Shown here piece by piece: positions 52,152 to 64,000 of a stretch of DNA of 64,000 nt. The translations under genes and the position numbers were made by a program. Origin of the DNA: Ochromonas danica (lineage: Eukaryota; Sar; Chrysophyceae; Chromulinales; Chromulinaceae); assembly GCA_015146655.1 (NCBI GenBank), contig VKHL01000127.1, positions 1 through 64,000 of the forward strand, read 5' to 3'. The stretch's first letter is position 1. Each line of letters starts with the position of its first letter. The notes under the pieces are model-generated. The model was not told where the DNA came from and searched no databases. It was given only the letters and a program-made list of their open reading frames with translations.

Positions 52152-55100
52152 ATGGTTGATCTAGAAAAGATAGACTTCCTCCCAAGATATCATCTTCACT
52201 CTCTAGAGGTGAAAGTGAGTGAATGTCTCTCTGACCCTTGGCGTGTTGATCAACATCTCATGATCCCTGAGGTTGAGAAAGCTGACTCTCTTGAGGCCTT
52301 GGGAGTGGCACAGTTCTTTATGGGTGACTATGCTGCTGCTAGAGATAACCTTTCCCTCTCCCTCTCTTTCAAAGCTTCTCTTGCGAGACGAAGCAGACAT
52401 CGACTAGTCTATGCCACTCTCTTAGTAAGTTAACACCCCCCCCACACACACTCCCTTCCTGGTCTCCTCCTCACTGTATATACTTTAATAGTTAGGTATG
52501 TCAAGATTCCGACTAGGAGATCTTCAACAAGCTGACGATGATCTCAATGGAGCTGCTCGGCTCGCTCTGGAGGGTACCTCCTCCTCCTCCTCCTCCCCCA
52601 CTCATGGAGGTGATGGTGGCAGTGGACCCCAACAACAAGTATTAGGAGAACTTGCAGCTTGTGCACTTTCGAATCGAGCTATTGTGCTTATGAAGAGAGA
52701 CCTTCTACCCTTGGCTATTCTCGAGGCCAGAAAGGCAGTCGATGTCTCTATGGAATACCATGTCAAACACAGTCCACAGGTAAGACCTCCACCTCCACCT
52801 CCACCTCCTCCTCCTCCTCGCATTTAATAGAAATGGCAATCTATGTACAGCATCTTCAATATGTACGTATACTCTTCTTACTATATATGAAGAGTCAAGA
52901 ATTAAGTAAAGCTGAAATCTTACTTGAAGAAAATGAATTTCCTCCTCAAGGTATGTGTCATCATTACTTGTAGAACTCTATTATTACAGTCAAGTTACTA
53001 TATGACTTCGCGATTATTGTTTTACGTGCGAATAAGTCCGTTTCTTACTCATGATTTGCACTAACGCGTTTCTTCTCCACACACTTCCTGACTGCACCAG
53101 AGGGACGAATGTTGTCTGCTGGATTGTTCTTATTGCGTGGGGATTGGCTTACAGCTGAGCGCTTGTTGAGTGAGCTGTATGATGACCTCAACCATTCCCA
53201 ACACTCCCAACAGAATCGAAACCTTCTCCCAGGAGGAGAAGAACATGACCCTAATGACCCTAGTCATAGCCATAGTTATAGCCATGGTCAAGGTCAGCGG
53301 CTAATGGGAGGTGAGGTATCTTCCTCACATCGAGGGAGTGGAGGTCTCATAGGAGGAGAAGAGGAAATGATGTCCGCCTCTATTAAAGTAGGAGAGAAGA
53401 GTATGGCTGAAGAAGACAATGAAGCAGCTTTCAAACCTTCCTTCTTCCATAGCCTGGAGCCTCTAATAGATGACCTACCTGCTAACACTACCTCAGCTAC
53501 TTCAAGAAGTGCCTTAGGACTAGAAGCACTACTACAGAGAGCGGAGCTATTGATTAACTTGCGCATGATATCACAATTTACAACAGATAACGGAGGGGGG
53601 TCAGGAGGAGGAGGAGGAGGAGGAGGAGGAGGTAGTGAGAGCAGTGTCCATGCTGACAGCGATCTCATCCATCTCTCTAACAGTCTTAGTGTGACGAAAG
53701 AGGACAAGACTGCTTCAGCTGGGGGAGGAGGAGGAGGGGTCCCATTACCTTCTCCTCATCAACTCTTTCAAGATGCCTTGGCATTCTTACGAAAGATCGC
53801 AGGCACACTCTATACCATGCGATCACAAAGTCAAACTCGTAGTAATCGTACTCTAGAAGAAGAAAACCTACTTCTCTATTATGATGGAGACAACAATATG
53901 CTTGAAGCAGGTGGAGCAGGAAGAGAGAGACGTAAACCTGACTATCTACCTTATGACTATTACATGTACTGCATTGCTATGTGGTCTACCTTACTCCTCG
54001 CTAAAGCAGAAGAGCAGACTGTACATGCAGCCTATCATCGAGGACTAAGGATTCAGTGTGGAGAAGTGGTGATCGAGGAAGTGGACCCCGAGGTGAAAGC
54101 TACTCTCAATACGATAGAGACCTCCTATAAGACAGCGTTGGGTATCTTAGAAGCTTGTCGAACACAGACTTTAGCCTTGGAAGAGAGCTCCAAGTTGTTT
54201 AGTGAGCTTTCTACTACTGCTCCTCCTCCTCCTGCTGCTGCTAGTGTTGCCATGGAGCCCTCAACTTCTTCCACGACGACGACGACACCTTCCATCATGA
54301 TAAAAGAAGATGATGGTGAAGGTGAGCGAGAGGAAGATATTGAAAGTATTGTTTCCGAACATGTGCAAGACTTGACTAGGACACCTCAAGATTGTCCAGA
54401 TACAATGATCATGAAAGATGCTCTTCAGAGCTTCTCTTTGTATCGTTCTTTGCATCCCAATAACTCAGAAGCGAGACAGGGGCAGGGAGGAGAAGTGCAG
54501 GACCAAGTCTCCTACGAAGCCAGTGTTCTTCTCAAGCAACAAGGTGTGGAGTTTAATCCTCGTACTGGACAATTAATCTCTCGCGCAGGCAATATCGCTA
54601 ATAATCCCACTACTACCACAGCAACTCCTAGCAATGCTAATGCTACCAATTCTCGAAAATCCACACTGGAGAAGGCTTCTCCATCCAGAAGCACTCGATC
54701 AACAATGAGAGCATCACCCAGCAGCATGAAAGTGAACACGGCTACTCCTACAAATGTTAGCAACAGCAACAATGGTAATGGCAATGGTAATAACAATAGC
54801 CTGAGCAATGACTTCTACGTGGCCAATCAGGTAGATCGTCTGTCTTGTCGAGCAGAGATGTTGCCCTTATTAGATCGATTTGGTCGTGATGAAGTTGCAG
54901 CTTGGTTGACTTGGGCATTAGCGAATTGTGGTGGTGTTTCCTTGGGATATCTTGGTACTACCTTCCAACAACCTACTACCACTACTACTGCCTCCCCCTC
55001 CCCCACAACTGCAATAACTACCACCACCACTTCCTCGGAGGTGAAGTCTCAAGCCTTTCTAATTGAGTTAAGAAATCGTTTATTAGAGGTTGATCGCCGT

Positions 55101-55721
55101 CTCTCTTATAACTATGAAGAAGAAGGGTCTTATCATCATGGTGAATTAGAGTTTCGTGTGCTGGTTCTCTTGCTGTTAGTGAAAGTGACGACTCAGCTGC
55201 TACTCAAAGGAGACGTCCTCCCTCTTATCAATCACTTGCAAAAGGCATCTGACCTGCTCTATCATCAAAAGCCATGTTTGGATTCTATCTTCTATGTTGC
55301 CTTAGCCCACAAGTTTAAGATCGAATATGAGGAATGGCTCATGACACCCTATCTCTCCACAGAGGAACGAGCACAGCTCCTCATGACAACTTTCCTACCA
55401 TTAGTTAAAGTCTATTTTCATCGAGCACAAGCAACCAAGAATGTTCACTTGAGACAGGATGGATATAAGAAACGCATTAACACCTACACGGCGTTGAATA
55501 AGTGCTGGACGAAGATAATGAACTCTGCTTCTAATAGTTTAGCAAGTGGAGGTGGGGCAGGTCATCAAACAGAGTTAACTGTTGAGGAGGAACTCGCTAC
55601 ATTGGATGAGAAAGTGATTGAACAGTATGAGCGAAATGATCTACGCTGGCTGCTTCGTCACAGTAAAAAACGTGCTGCACATTTCTTCCAAGAGATGAAA
55701 GCCATGATGCAAAGCCTATGA
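52152..55721 (+). CDS. large TPR-like helical protein, unknown
   Basis: Four exons (52152-52424, 52492-52779, 52851-52950, 53101-55721) join in frame to 1,093 residues. The N-terminal third shows TPR-like helix pairs: ADSLEALGVAQFFMGDYAAARDNL, then LGDLQQADDDLNGAARLAL, ALSNRAIVLMKRDLLPLAIL, and YMKSQELSKAEILLEENE. These scaffold protein complexes. The middle is low-complexity (Gly, Ser, Thr, Asn runs from GGA- and ACC-type microsatellites), and the C-terminal 250 residues are helical again (LLKGDVLPLINHLQKASDLLY, YFHRAQATKNVHLRQDG). I do not recognise the whole protein. Intron 2 ends at TGTACAG; a nearer AATAG would break the frame. Confidence 0.78.
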
Positions 55722-55905
55722 TGCGCAAGATTGTATAATAACAAGAAGATGAAGAAAAAATCAAAGAAAAGAAAGAAGGACAGAAAGGTTATAAAGTTAG
55801 GCTATTATGGCCGAGATCCTCCTCGACTACCTCCTTCACCCTACATCACATGAACAACCTCCAGCAAGCAAAGAGCAGAAATAGGGACAAGACAGAAGAT
55901 GCCTT

Positions 55906-57675
55906 TTAATCATCATCAGGGTCATTAGGACCTGGAGCACGTGGCTTAGGACCTCCAGCAGGCTTGGCCATGACAATCTGATCCACTTTCAACACTGTGA
56001 TGGCAGCATCCACGGCAAGACGAATGGCATTCACCTTAGTAGCATAGACATCATAAATACCAGCAGCTAAAGCATTGAAAGGAGCATTCTCTTCCACATC
56101 GAAACCCATATAATCAGTTTCTTTCGCCTCTCCACTCTGAGCAGTATGCAAGGCATGCATGATGCTGGTGGGATCACATCCACTGTTCTCCGCCAAGGTA
56201 CGTGGGACCACATCCAAGGCTTCAGCAAACTTGCGCATACCATATTGATCTAATCCAGGATTAGCATCAGCCAAAGCTTTAATACGCTTGGACAAGGCAA
56301 GCTCAACTGCACCAGCTCCACACAATAAGCGCTTGTCTGCTAACAAGGTCTTGAAAGCATGAATACCATCATCTAATGCTCTCTCAACATCATTAAGAAC
56401 ATTCTCTGTAGAAGCACGTACAACAATAGTTGCAACAGCAGTATCTTCATCATGTTGTTGATCAAAGACAATCACTTTTCGACCACCAACTTCACGTACT
56501 TCAACTAAAGAGCATTCACCAATCTCTTCAGGAGTTAAAGCACCTAATTTAATAGAAGCAGTAGCACCAGTAGCACTACAGATACGACGAAGATCATACT
56601 TGGACATAATCTTCACAACCATCAGATTAAACTTATCCAAGAAATGTAATGCCATTTCTGAAATGGAACCATTACAAACAACAACTTGTACACCAGAGGA
56701 TGCAATTGCTTCAATCATTTCTTCCATCTTACGTTCTTCACTTTTATTATAATTACGTAATTCTTCAGCATTCTTTAATAAGATTGTTCCTTTAGCTTCT
56801 GTACTGGATGCTTCAATACCACAACCAAATACTGCAATTTTAGCATGTACAGCACGTTTAATTAAACCTTCTGTATCACGTAAGAAAACCATTCCTTTTA
56901 CAACAGCACTTTGTAAGACACTACCACCTTTACATTTTACAATACGAACACTATCCAAATTTAATTTTGGATTTTTCGATTGTGGTGATAATGTAGTTAA
57001 ACATGCTTTAACAATAAGATCACTTAAGAAATCTTCATAACCATATTGTTTCGTTGCAATAACTGATTTAATAGAAGCATGCATTTCTTGTTCATTACGA
57101 ACGTCTTCTACAGATTTGATGACTAATGTAGGGTAGATTTCTAAAGCATGATCTAATGCCTTTTGATAACCTGAAACAACTTCTGATGTATGTAAACCAG
57201 AACGAAGAAGACTTTCTGCTAATTTTAATAATTCACCAGCAAAGGAAAGAACCTATTTAATACAAACAATAACAATAACCACAACAACAGACATGGTCAG
57301 AAGGAATAGGAATAGGAGGTGGTGGTGGTAGTGGTAGTGGAGGAGGAGGGGTTGACTTACAAAATTAGTATTATCACCATATTCTGATTCTTGCATCTTA
57401 GCAGCTAAAACTAAAATATTAGCAGCAGGATGTTGGACTTCTAATTCTTTTAGAATTGTCGCACAATCAGAAGAAACAATAATCTTTTCTAAATGATTCA
57501 CAACTAACTTATTCATACCATTAGGTCCTAATGAAGTACGAACCATAGTAGTAATTGCTTTAGCAGCATCAATATTCTTAATAATAGCTCCTTCGAGACC
57601 TTCATAGGATCTCATGCCTTCTTTTAACATTCCACGTAATCCTGCTGCAGCATTTAAATTCATTGATTTTGCCAT
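55906..57675 (-). CDS. CCT8: T-complex protein 1 subunit theta
   Basis: Two exons, 57675-57361 and 57252-55906, separated by a 108-nt intron, give 553 residues, the usual CCT8 size. CCT is the cytosolic chaperonin that folds actin, tubulin and WD proteins using ATP. Group-II chaperonin motifs are visible: TSLGPNGMNKLVVNHLEK, the phosphate-binding region ELEVQHPAANILV, and GAGAVELALSKRI. The theta-specific MAKSMNLNAAAGLRGMLKEG start supports the subunit call. One oddity: the usual GDGTN motif reads GDNTNF. The start is 551 bp from the eL36 start on the other strand. Confidence 0.96.
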
Positions 57676-58226
57676 TTCTTAATAATTGAATTAATTGAAT
57701 TATTTTATTAATTATTAATTTTTTTTTCTTTCAGTGACAGGTGACAGAGGATTGGTTTGTCCGAGAAGGACCACAAGGTACAGTAATCGAATGAAATCAA
57801 ATCGTGTGGTTAGAGGGAGACAAACAACGCGTTTCTTGGAAACTACAGAGGTAGTTCTTCGTTTGTCCTATTCCTCAACAACAAACGGTCTCTTCTCACC
57901 ACCACTCAGCAGGGTGCTGCTGCACTGTACTTGTACAGTAATAGTCTTTAAGTGGTAAGAATGACAAAAATAAACATCTACCTCCCCCTCCTGTTTGAGA
58001 CAAATGAATAATACTATCAATCAACAAGAATCCATTTTCTGCTGCTGTCTGTCATTCATTCTCATTACTAATTTTTGATGTTTTGAGAATGGATGCCAAC
58101 GAGCCCCGAAATTCCGAAATTCCGAAATCTCGAATAATCCAGGAAGCCACACAACCACCAGCCAGCCAGCCCCAGCCGTGCTTTGCTCTCATCACAAGAG
58201 ATAGTTAATCACAGATTGAGAAGAGA
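57676..58226. promoter_or_regulatory. shared CCT8/eL36 upstream region with GAAATTCC repeats
   Basis: Two housekeeping genes diverge from here. Around 58108-58138 are three tandem CGAAATTC-type units (period 9-10 bp), followed by CCAGCCAGCCAGCC at about 58158. The same kinds of motif recur near other starts in this window (about 24243, 33362 and 37955). Confidence 0.6.
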
Positions 58227-58726
58227 ATGTCCTCTACAGGAATTGCAGTTGGTTTGAATAAGGGTTACCCTGTGACCAAGGTTGCTAAGGCTGCTCGCCC
58301 TGCTGATAGCAAGGGAGTAAGTAATTCTTCTTCTTATTATTATTAGCATTTCTTCTTTTTGTTGTTGTTTTCGATGGTCTCACACCTGGCACATTATGTT
58401 CTTCTGTGCTATTATAATAGAAAGTCTCTAAGCGTACCAAGTTCATTCGTGATTTGATCACTGAGGTGGTTGGTCTTTCTCCTTATGAGAAGAGACTCTT
58501 GGATATGCTCAAGACTGGTGGTGCCAGCTCTGAGAAGCGTATGTACAAGTTTGCTAAGAGAAGAGTAAGACATCTCATTATCTTCATCTACTACTATTAT
58601 CATCTTACCATCCTTCTAATAATCATAAATACGATGTTGATTGTTTAGCTTGGCACCCACAGAAGAGCCTTGAAGAAGCGTGACCAGGTCAAGGAACTCT
58701 ATGCCAAGATCAGAGCTCGTGGTTAA
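58227..58726 (+). CDS. RPL36: 60S ribosomal protein eL36
   Basis: Three exons (58227-58316, 58421-58564, 58649-58726) give 103 residues, the normal length. Matches to eL36 run throughout: GIAVGLNKGYPVTK, KFIRDLITEVVGLSPYEKR, KFAKRRLGTHRRALKKR, ending AKIRARG. It is a component of the large cytosolic ribosomal subunit. Codons are strongly biased to GCT, AAG, CGT and GGT, as expected of a highly expressed gene. Confidence 0.98.
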
Positions 58727-59127
58727 ACGCTTGCTTGGAGACACTTTTCGCCCCCAATCACATGAAAAACTAACTACAAAACTGGTGGTGAAGTGTATCT
58801 AACACTGCTAGAAAACAAACCCAACAAGTTGTTATTGGCAGTTGGATTCTCTTTCTGTGTACAATATCTAAAGCAAACCACAAAACAACAACCAAGTCCT
58901 CTTGACACATTCTTCACTCTCTTGTTCACTCTATTATTGTTCACGACTAGTTGTCAAGACTACTGCATTGCTCTGAATGCTATGGGATACCTTGCTTATT
59001 ACCTCACACACCCTTCCTTATCCAATTTTGGTTTGATGATATGACAACTGCATTAACCTTTTCTTACTTTACACTTTCTACTGTGACACTAGTTAGACTA
59101 GTTAGCTGCTAGCTTACAGTCTTTATT
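58727..59127. other. intergenic, convergent
   Basis: The 3' flanks of eL36 and the helicase gene. An open frame at 58793-59044 lacks an ATG start and is not supported. Confidence 0.5.
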
Positions 59128-61777
59128 TTAACTTCCACCATGACGTTTCTTCTTGTTACGATAGTCGATCTTCTTCGTCGATGCGGCTGATGAAGCTGCT
59201 GCCAATTGCTTTCGTCTCTGACTTCGACTCACTGCTGGCTCATCATCATCATCGTCTTCATTATCATCATCATCATCATCTCCATCACTTAACTTGGACA
59301 AACTTGTGAGCTTCTCATCATATTCTTCTTTCGAAATCTTGCCTTTCTTAAACTTGCGATATAAAGCTTCTTCTCCAGCGATATCATCCCAATCTGCTTT
59401 AAACTTTTGTACAAAGCTTTGTTTACGTTTGCGTTGTCTTTTCTCGAGTAAAATTTCTCCATCTGCAGTAGCTTTCAGATGACTACGTTGTGATGGATGA
59501 ATATTCTTATTACCTAACTTCTCTTGAACAAGTTCTTGATATCGTTCAGCAGGAATCCAAGCTGCTTTCATTTTACCTGACTTCGTCGTAAGAAAAGTTC
59601 TAGTGGTACGAACAGTTGCTTTCTCATGGACACTACTCACTTCATCTTTATCATCATTGTTATCATCACCACTGTTTCCTTCCTTGTCATGGTTGTTGTT
59701 ATCATCACTATCATTATCGGATGCACCACCACCATCACCCAGAGCATGGTCACTGTCAACTTCTCCACCACCTAATACATCGAAATTCACTTGCTCTGCT
59801 TCTTCTCCTTCAAGTTCTTCTTCCTCCTCCATGGCTGCTTGGAGTCTTTTCTGTCTTGCACTTTCTTTCGATTCATTACGATAGGAAATCATAGCAGTAT
59901 TCGTAGGATCAGTATCAAAGAGAATAGGTTTGCCTTTCACACCACGTGTCTCAGCCATCTTAGGCAGTCTTAATAAAGCATAACTACGAGCAACAGCACC
60001 AATATCAAGTTCAGCAAGACGGAAGATATAAGAACATAAATGTTCTGTATAAGCACGTAAGAAACCAACAAAAGCAGCAGAACCCATTTCTAAAATATCT
60101 CGATCATGTTTAGCCATATATTTAAAAAGATTTAAAATATCATAACAATGACGATAAGTCACTTTACGACTATTATAATCATTACGTGATATAGGATAAT
60201 TTATCTGATGATCATAAGAGAGTATCATAGATGACTTCTCTACATCTGCTTCTGCTGTTTCATTCTCTTTCTCATCACTATTATCAATATCAGCATTGTT
60301 AAGTGGTACACCACGTCCACGTAATAAATCTAAATAAGGCAATTCATGACTAGCTAAAAAGAGTAATGCTTGTCCAACACGACCTGCACGTGCAGTACGA
60401 CCAACACGATGTACAAAGAAAGCAGGATCCTTTGGTGCAGTTAATTGAATAATCCAATCAACATCTGGAATATCAATACCACGTGCTGCCACATCAGTAG
60501 AAAACATGACCCCACCTCCTTTTCCATTATCATCATTATTATTATCATCCTCTTGCTTTTCTAATGCTTTAAATCGTCGATAACATAAAGTACGTTTCTT
60601 GGTAGGCATTTTCCCATGAAATCCAACAACAACATAAGAAGATGGTAAGATCGCATACTCAGATCGTGTTAATTGATGAAAAACTGTAGCATAATAATCA
60701 ACACATGCACAAGTAGCACAAAAGACAATAATTTTCTCTCTTATATGACTTAATAAGAAATGTAACAAAGTATGTAATCTTTCATCATAATTACGTACAA
60801 GATACCAATTCTTTAATGACGTTGGCACTATTTGTGTATTTTGATTAATAGGTTGGTGTTGTTGCTGTGTTTGTTGTTGTTTCTTAACCTGTTGCTGCTG
60901 TTGTACAGTGACAGCTACTACAACAGGATTTCTTAAACCTGCACGTACTAATTCTTTCACTTCTTTAGTTTGTGTAGCAGAGAATAATCCTGTACGACGT
61001 TGTTTAGGGAGAAGGGAAAGAATTTGATTAACAGCCTCTTTGAACCCCATATCTAATAGTTTATCTGCTTCATCTAAGACAAGAACTTCTAAACGACGGA
61101 AAGAAATAATTCCATCTAGACGAGTTTTAAGATCAAGAATACGTCCTGGTGTACAGATAATAACTTGTCCACCTTGCTTGGTATAGAGTGAAGCATCTTG
61201 TGAGACAGATGTTCCTCCTACGAAATGGACTGTTTGAAGTGTATGATGATGTTGAGAGAAGACTGCCAACACATCATAGATCTGCATGGCCAACTCTCTG
61301 TGAGTGAATGACAGAGTAAGTGAATGTGAGTGAGAGAGTGAGTGAGTGAGTGGGTGAGGGGTACAGGGGAGAGAGGGGAGAAGGGTGAGTCAGTCAGCTT
61401 GGATATATAGAGAGAATAGACGGTATTGATAGACTTGCTTACCTAGTAGGAGAGACAACCAAAGCCCCCACGTCATGCTCCCCCAGTGCAGGTGAGACAC
61501 GAGCTAGCATCTCAAAGATAGGGATAGCAAAGGCTAGTGTCTTCCCTGACCCTGTCGTAGCATCAACACAGACATCCTATAACATAGTCATGACACGCAC
61601 ACTCTCATCAGATGGCCACCTCCTCGGGGGAAGAAGAAGTGGTGGTAGTATTACCTTATTTTTTAAAAATAAAGGAATGGTAGCTGCTTGAACAGGAGTA
61701 GCATGTTCAAAATGAAAAGTTTTTAAAGCATCTAATGTTGCTTGAGATAGTTTTGGATTAATATCAATAAACTTCAT
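59128..61777 (-). CDS. DEAD-box RNA helicase, DDX55/Spb4 type
   Basis: Three exons (61777-61655, 61576-61443, 61297-59128) give 808 residues. Helicase motifs come in order: Q-motif [10 protein letters not shown], motif I ATTGSGKT, Ia PTRELA spanning an exon junction, Ib [23 protein letters not shown], and [12 protein letters not shown]. After the core, [23 protein letters not shown] and [10 protein letters not shown] match the Spb4/DDX55 C-terminal extension, which is needed for 60S ribosome assembly in the nucleolus. There are insertions of Gln-rich (KKQQQTQQQ) and acidic Asp/Asn-rich sequence, and the C terminus is basic. It shares a 224-bp divergent promoter with the next gene. Confidence 0.93.
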
Positions 61778-62001
61778 AGTAATCAATACCTTTTGATTGG
61801 AGTGGAAGAAAGGCTTGGTTGATCTCTATCCATCTTAAGTTAACGTTGCGCTAAGTTAAGATATGCAGTGTAATTCCCTAATTCGAGATTTAGACTAAAT
61901 CCTCAATGAAAGAGGTTTGAAAACCAAAGCCAAAGCAAAGCAGAAGAAAACTGAAAAGAAAAGGAAGTTCAAACATTTTCAGTTCAGTTTCAGTTATTGT
62001 C

Positions 62002-64000
62002 ATGGATTTCATTCGGCAGTTCACTGACGATGATGATGAATCCACAGCAAGCAGTGAATTAGTGTCAGTGACAGAAGGAGAGGGAGAAGGAGAAGTGGGA
62101 CTAGAGGGGGTTGATGATAGTTTGTCCCATCCACAAAATCCTTCCTCTCCCAGTCCTATTATGAAGAATAAGAATAAGAAGAAGGATAGGAAAGAAGAAG
62201 AGAATGAGAAGGATAGCTCTGAGGTATTCTCTGATGAGAACAACCTCACCACTTCCACCACCAACAACCAACACCAGGAAGAAGTATCTTCAAAAGATGA
62301 AAATGAGGATGAAGGAGATAGAAGCTCTCCTAGTAACCCTCCTCTAGGAGAGACATCATCATCTCACTCTAACCCACTCTTACCTGTCTCTACCATTGAT
62401 CTGAGTCAATATACTAAACGTATTATGATTCATGAACATGCTCGTAAGAAGAATGAAACACTCTATCTATCTTTACCAACCTTATTAGAAGCATCTCGTG
62501 AAGGTCTACGAGATCGTGAAGATCGTTGGTTTTCCTTTTCTAATCGACGTGAATACTATCCCTTAGGAATCGTTAATATTGACACCCCTAATAAATATCT
62601 TCCATCTTCTACCTCAATCAAGATCAATATGCATATCTCAAGTGTGAGTGATAATGACGTGGTACCTTATAATATCTCAACAGTTCCGAAGGCTGGCGTG
62701 TATTGGTTCTCGGCTATTCGTGCTCACTCTCCAGGAATTATTCGTTTATTCTTTTCATCTAGTGATCCTGAAATAGCCCCATTAGAGCATTTTGTTCTAG
62801 TCGAGGGAGATCCCAGTGAGGATGAAGAGGAGGAGGATAGCGAGGAGGAGGAGGAAAAAGAAGAAGGAGACATTTCGGAGGAAGAAGAGAAGGAACAGGT
62901 GGAGGAGAAGGAGCAGGAGGGAGTAATAGAAGTCGACGAGGAAGAAGAAGAGAAGGAGAAAGATAAAAGCAAACTTCGTGAAGAACGATTAGCAATAAAA
63001 CGCGAGCGTGAACGTGCTCGACGTGAGCGTTTGAAAGAAGCTCGAGAACAAAAGAAACAACAACAACAAGAACAAGAAGTTAAACAAGAATTGCCACAAG
63101 AAGTTCCAGTCGAAAAGGAGAAGCGACTTAGAAGGAGTTCAAGAGTAACTAAAGAAGTGGAAGAAGTGTCCGGTGAAGAAGAATTACAAGCAGAAGTCAT
63201 AGTTGAAGAAGAAAGCGAAGAGGACGATGTGGTTGTGAGACAAGCTTTAGAGGAAAAACGAAATCGTGAGCGTGAGCGAAGAGAGAGTAAAGTTCTTGTA
63301 CAACAAAATCGTCGTCAATCAGAACGAGGAAGACGTGCAAGCAGGGGAAAGAACGCATTAGAAGAAGTAGTTGAAGAAATACCACGCAAGGATGAGGAAC
63401 CTCCACAAGAAGAACAAGAGCCAACTGTGATGAGTCGAAGTTCACTCAGGAGAGCGAATCGTGCAGAATCGCCTATGCCATCTACACCGCCTCCTGTTGT
63501 GAGTTCTCGTAAACGAGGAAGGCCAGCAGCAGACTCGTTGAGTGCTGCTACGCCACCTCCTCCTGCCAAGCTACCGAAGACAGAACCACGTTCGGAACGT
63601 CGTTCTCTCCGATTAATCAATACCGAAGAAAATGTTATGGATCAAGAGCAAGAAGATATAAAAGAAGTTATAACAGTTGCTGCCAGTGGGCGTAAAAGAA
63701 GGACATCTACTTCTGACAAGCAGCACACAGTGAAGTTAGAGCAGCAACCAGTTGAAGAGGAGCTGGACTTGAACGAGCAAGAGGAAGAAGAACAAGAAGA
63801 CCAATTTGTCGTATGGCCAGCTTATACTCCCGATCAACTGAAGACTTTTCTTGATAGTGTTATGCGGCCACCTGAGTTTGCTCGGAACTTGACGCATCGT
63901 CTTGAGCCTCCTTCGCAAATGAAACACAAGCCTGCTGGAAGTCATGGTTTACTCTCCTTAACAAATCATGCCAAAGGTGCTGGGGGTCATGTCATTCAAA
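62002..64000 (+). CDS. acidic AT-hook-like nuclear protein, 3' end missing
   Basis: The ATG at 62002 opens a frame without a stop to the window edge (at least 666 codons). The N-terminal 130 residues are acidic and Ser-rich. Residues about 130-260 look folded (YTKRIMIHEHARKKNETLYL, WFSFSNRREYYPLGIVN, GVYWFSAIRAHSPGIIRLFF, ending HFVLVEGD) but match no family I know. A long Glu/Lys/Arg coiled or charged stretch follows, then SSRKRGRPAA, an AT-hook core (RGRP), and repeated R-R-S-x-R motifs. The composition suggests a chromatin or nucleolar protein. A conserved-looking part (FVVWPAYTPDQLKTFLDSV) sits near the edge. Confidence 0.8.
   Translation, partial: MDFIRQFTDDDDESTASSELVSVTEGEGEGEVGLEGVDDSLSHPQNPSSPSPIMKNKNKKKDRKEEENEKDSSEVFSDENNLTTSTTNNQHQEEVSSKDENEDEGDRSSPSNPPLGETSSSHSNPLLPVSTIDLSQYTKRIMIHEHARKKNETLYLSLPTLLEASREGLRDREDRWFSFSNRREYYPLGIVNIDTPNKYLPSSTSIKINMHISSVSDNDVVPYNISTVPKAGVYWFSAIRAHSPGIIRLFFSSSDPEIAPLEHFVLVEGDPSEDEEEEDSEEEEEKEEGDISEEEEKEQVEEKEQEGVIEVDEEEEEKEKDKSKLREERLAIKRERERARRERLKEAREQKKQQQQEQEVKQELPQEVPVEKEKRLRRSSRVTKEVEEVSGEEELQAEVIVEEESEEDDVVVRQALEEKRNRERERRESKVLVQQNRRQSERGRRASRGKNALEEVVEEIPRKDEEPPQEEQEPTVMSRSSLRRANRAESPMPSTPPPVVSSRKRGRPAADSLSAATPPPPAKLPKTEPRSERRSLRLINTEENVMDQEQEDIKEVITVAASGRKRRTSTSDKQHTVKLEQQPVEEELDLNEQEEEEQEDQFVVWPAYTPDQLKTFLDSVMRPPEFARNLTHRLEPPSQMKHKPAGSHGLLSLTNHAKGAGGHVIQ

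Overview
The window is nuclear DNA of a gene-dense protist. Genes carry a few short GT-AG introns (mostly about 65-110 nt), use the standard code and include typical eukaryotic machinery: CCT8, ribosomal protein eL36, SF3A1, ESS2, seipin, sphingosine-1-phosphate lyase and a DDX55-like helicase. Several proteins open with a hydrophobic signal peptide followed by a phenylalanine or leucine near the likely cleavage site (the nucleotide kinase at 3254, ArgC at 5585, the SET methyltransferase at 33523, the short protein at 49530, perhaps the deacetylase at 19616). ArgC stands alone, as in plants and algae, and there is a Rubisco-LSMT-type SET protein. Together these suggest a stramenopile alga (or a relative with a complex plastid). 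This is inference; no species is named.

Layout: 1-7.3 kb has the 5' end of a repeat-coding gene, an LRR protein, a kinase fused to a SnoaL-like domain, and ArgC. 7.3-12.4 kb is one giant organelle-type helical-repeat protein with about 32 near-identical 41-residue repeats and an assembly gap. 12.6-21 kb has a TPR/histidine-rich protein, a seven-helix membrane protein, sphingosine-1-phosphate lyase, a secreted unknown and a histone-deacetylase-family enzyme. 21-33 kb has a PPPDE-PUL protein, a PX protein, the splicing factors ESS2 and SF3A1, a DUF6787-like membrane protein and a coiled-coil protein. 33-46.4 kb has the SET methyltransferase, a folate-biopterin-type transporter, a 2,162-residue IQ/B-box/WW protein and a zinc-finger/Kelch protein. 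46.5-64 kb has a six-exon unknown, a small mitochondrial protein, seipin, a large TPR-like protein, CCT8, eL36, a DDX55/Spb4 helicase and an acidic AT-hook-like protein running off the edge.

Most genes lie in head-to-head pairs with 200-650 bp between start codons. Those gaps often hold microsatellites, short-period GAAATTCC-like arrays, a telomere-like motif or a near-perfect hairpin. I saw no transposon, virus-like element, tRNA, rRNA or CRISPR array. The most unusual item is the 41-residue repeat protein: its framework is nearly invariant while a few positions vary in combination, the pattern expected of a modular nucleic-acid-binding solenoid.
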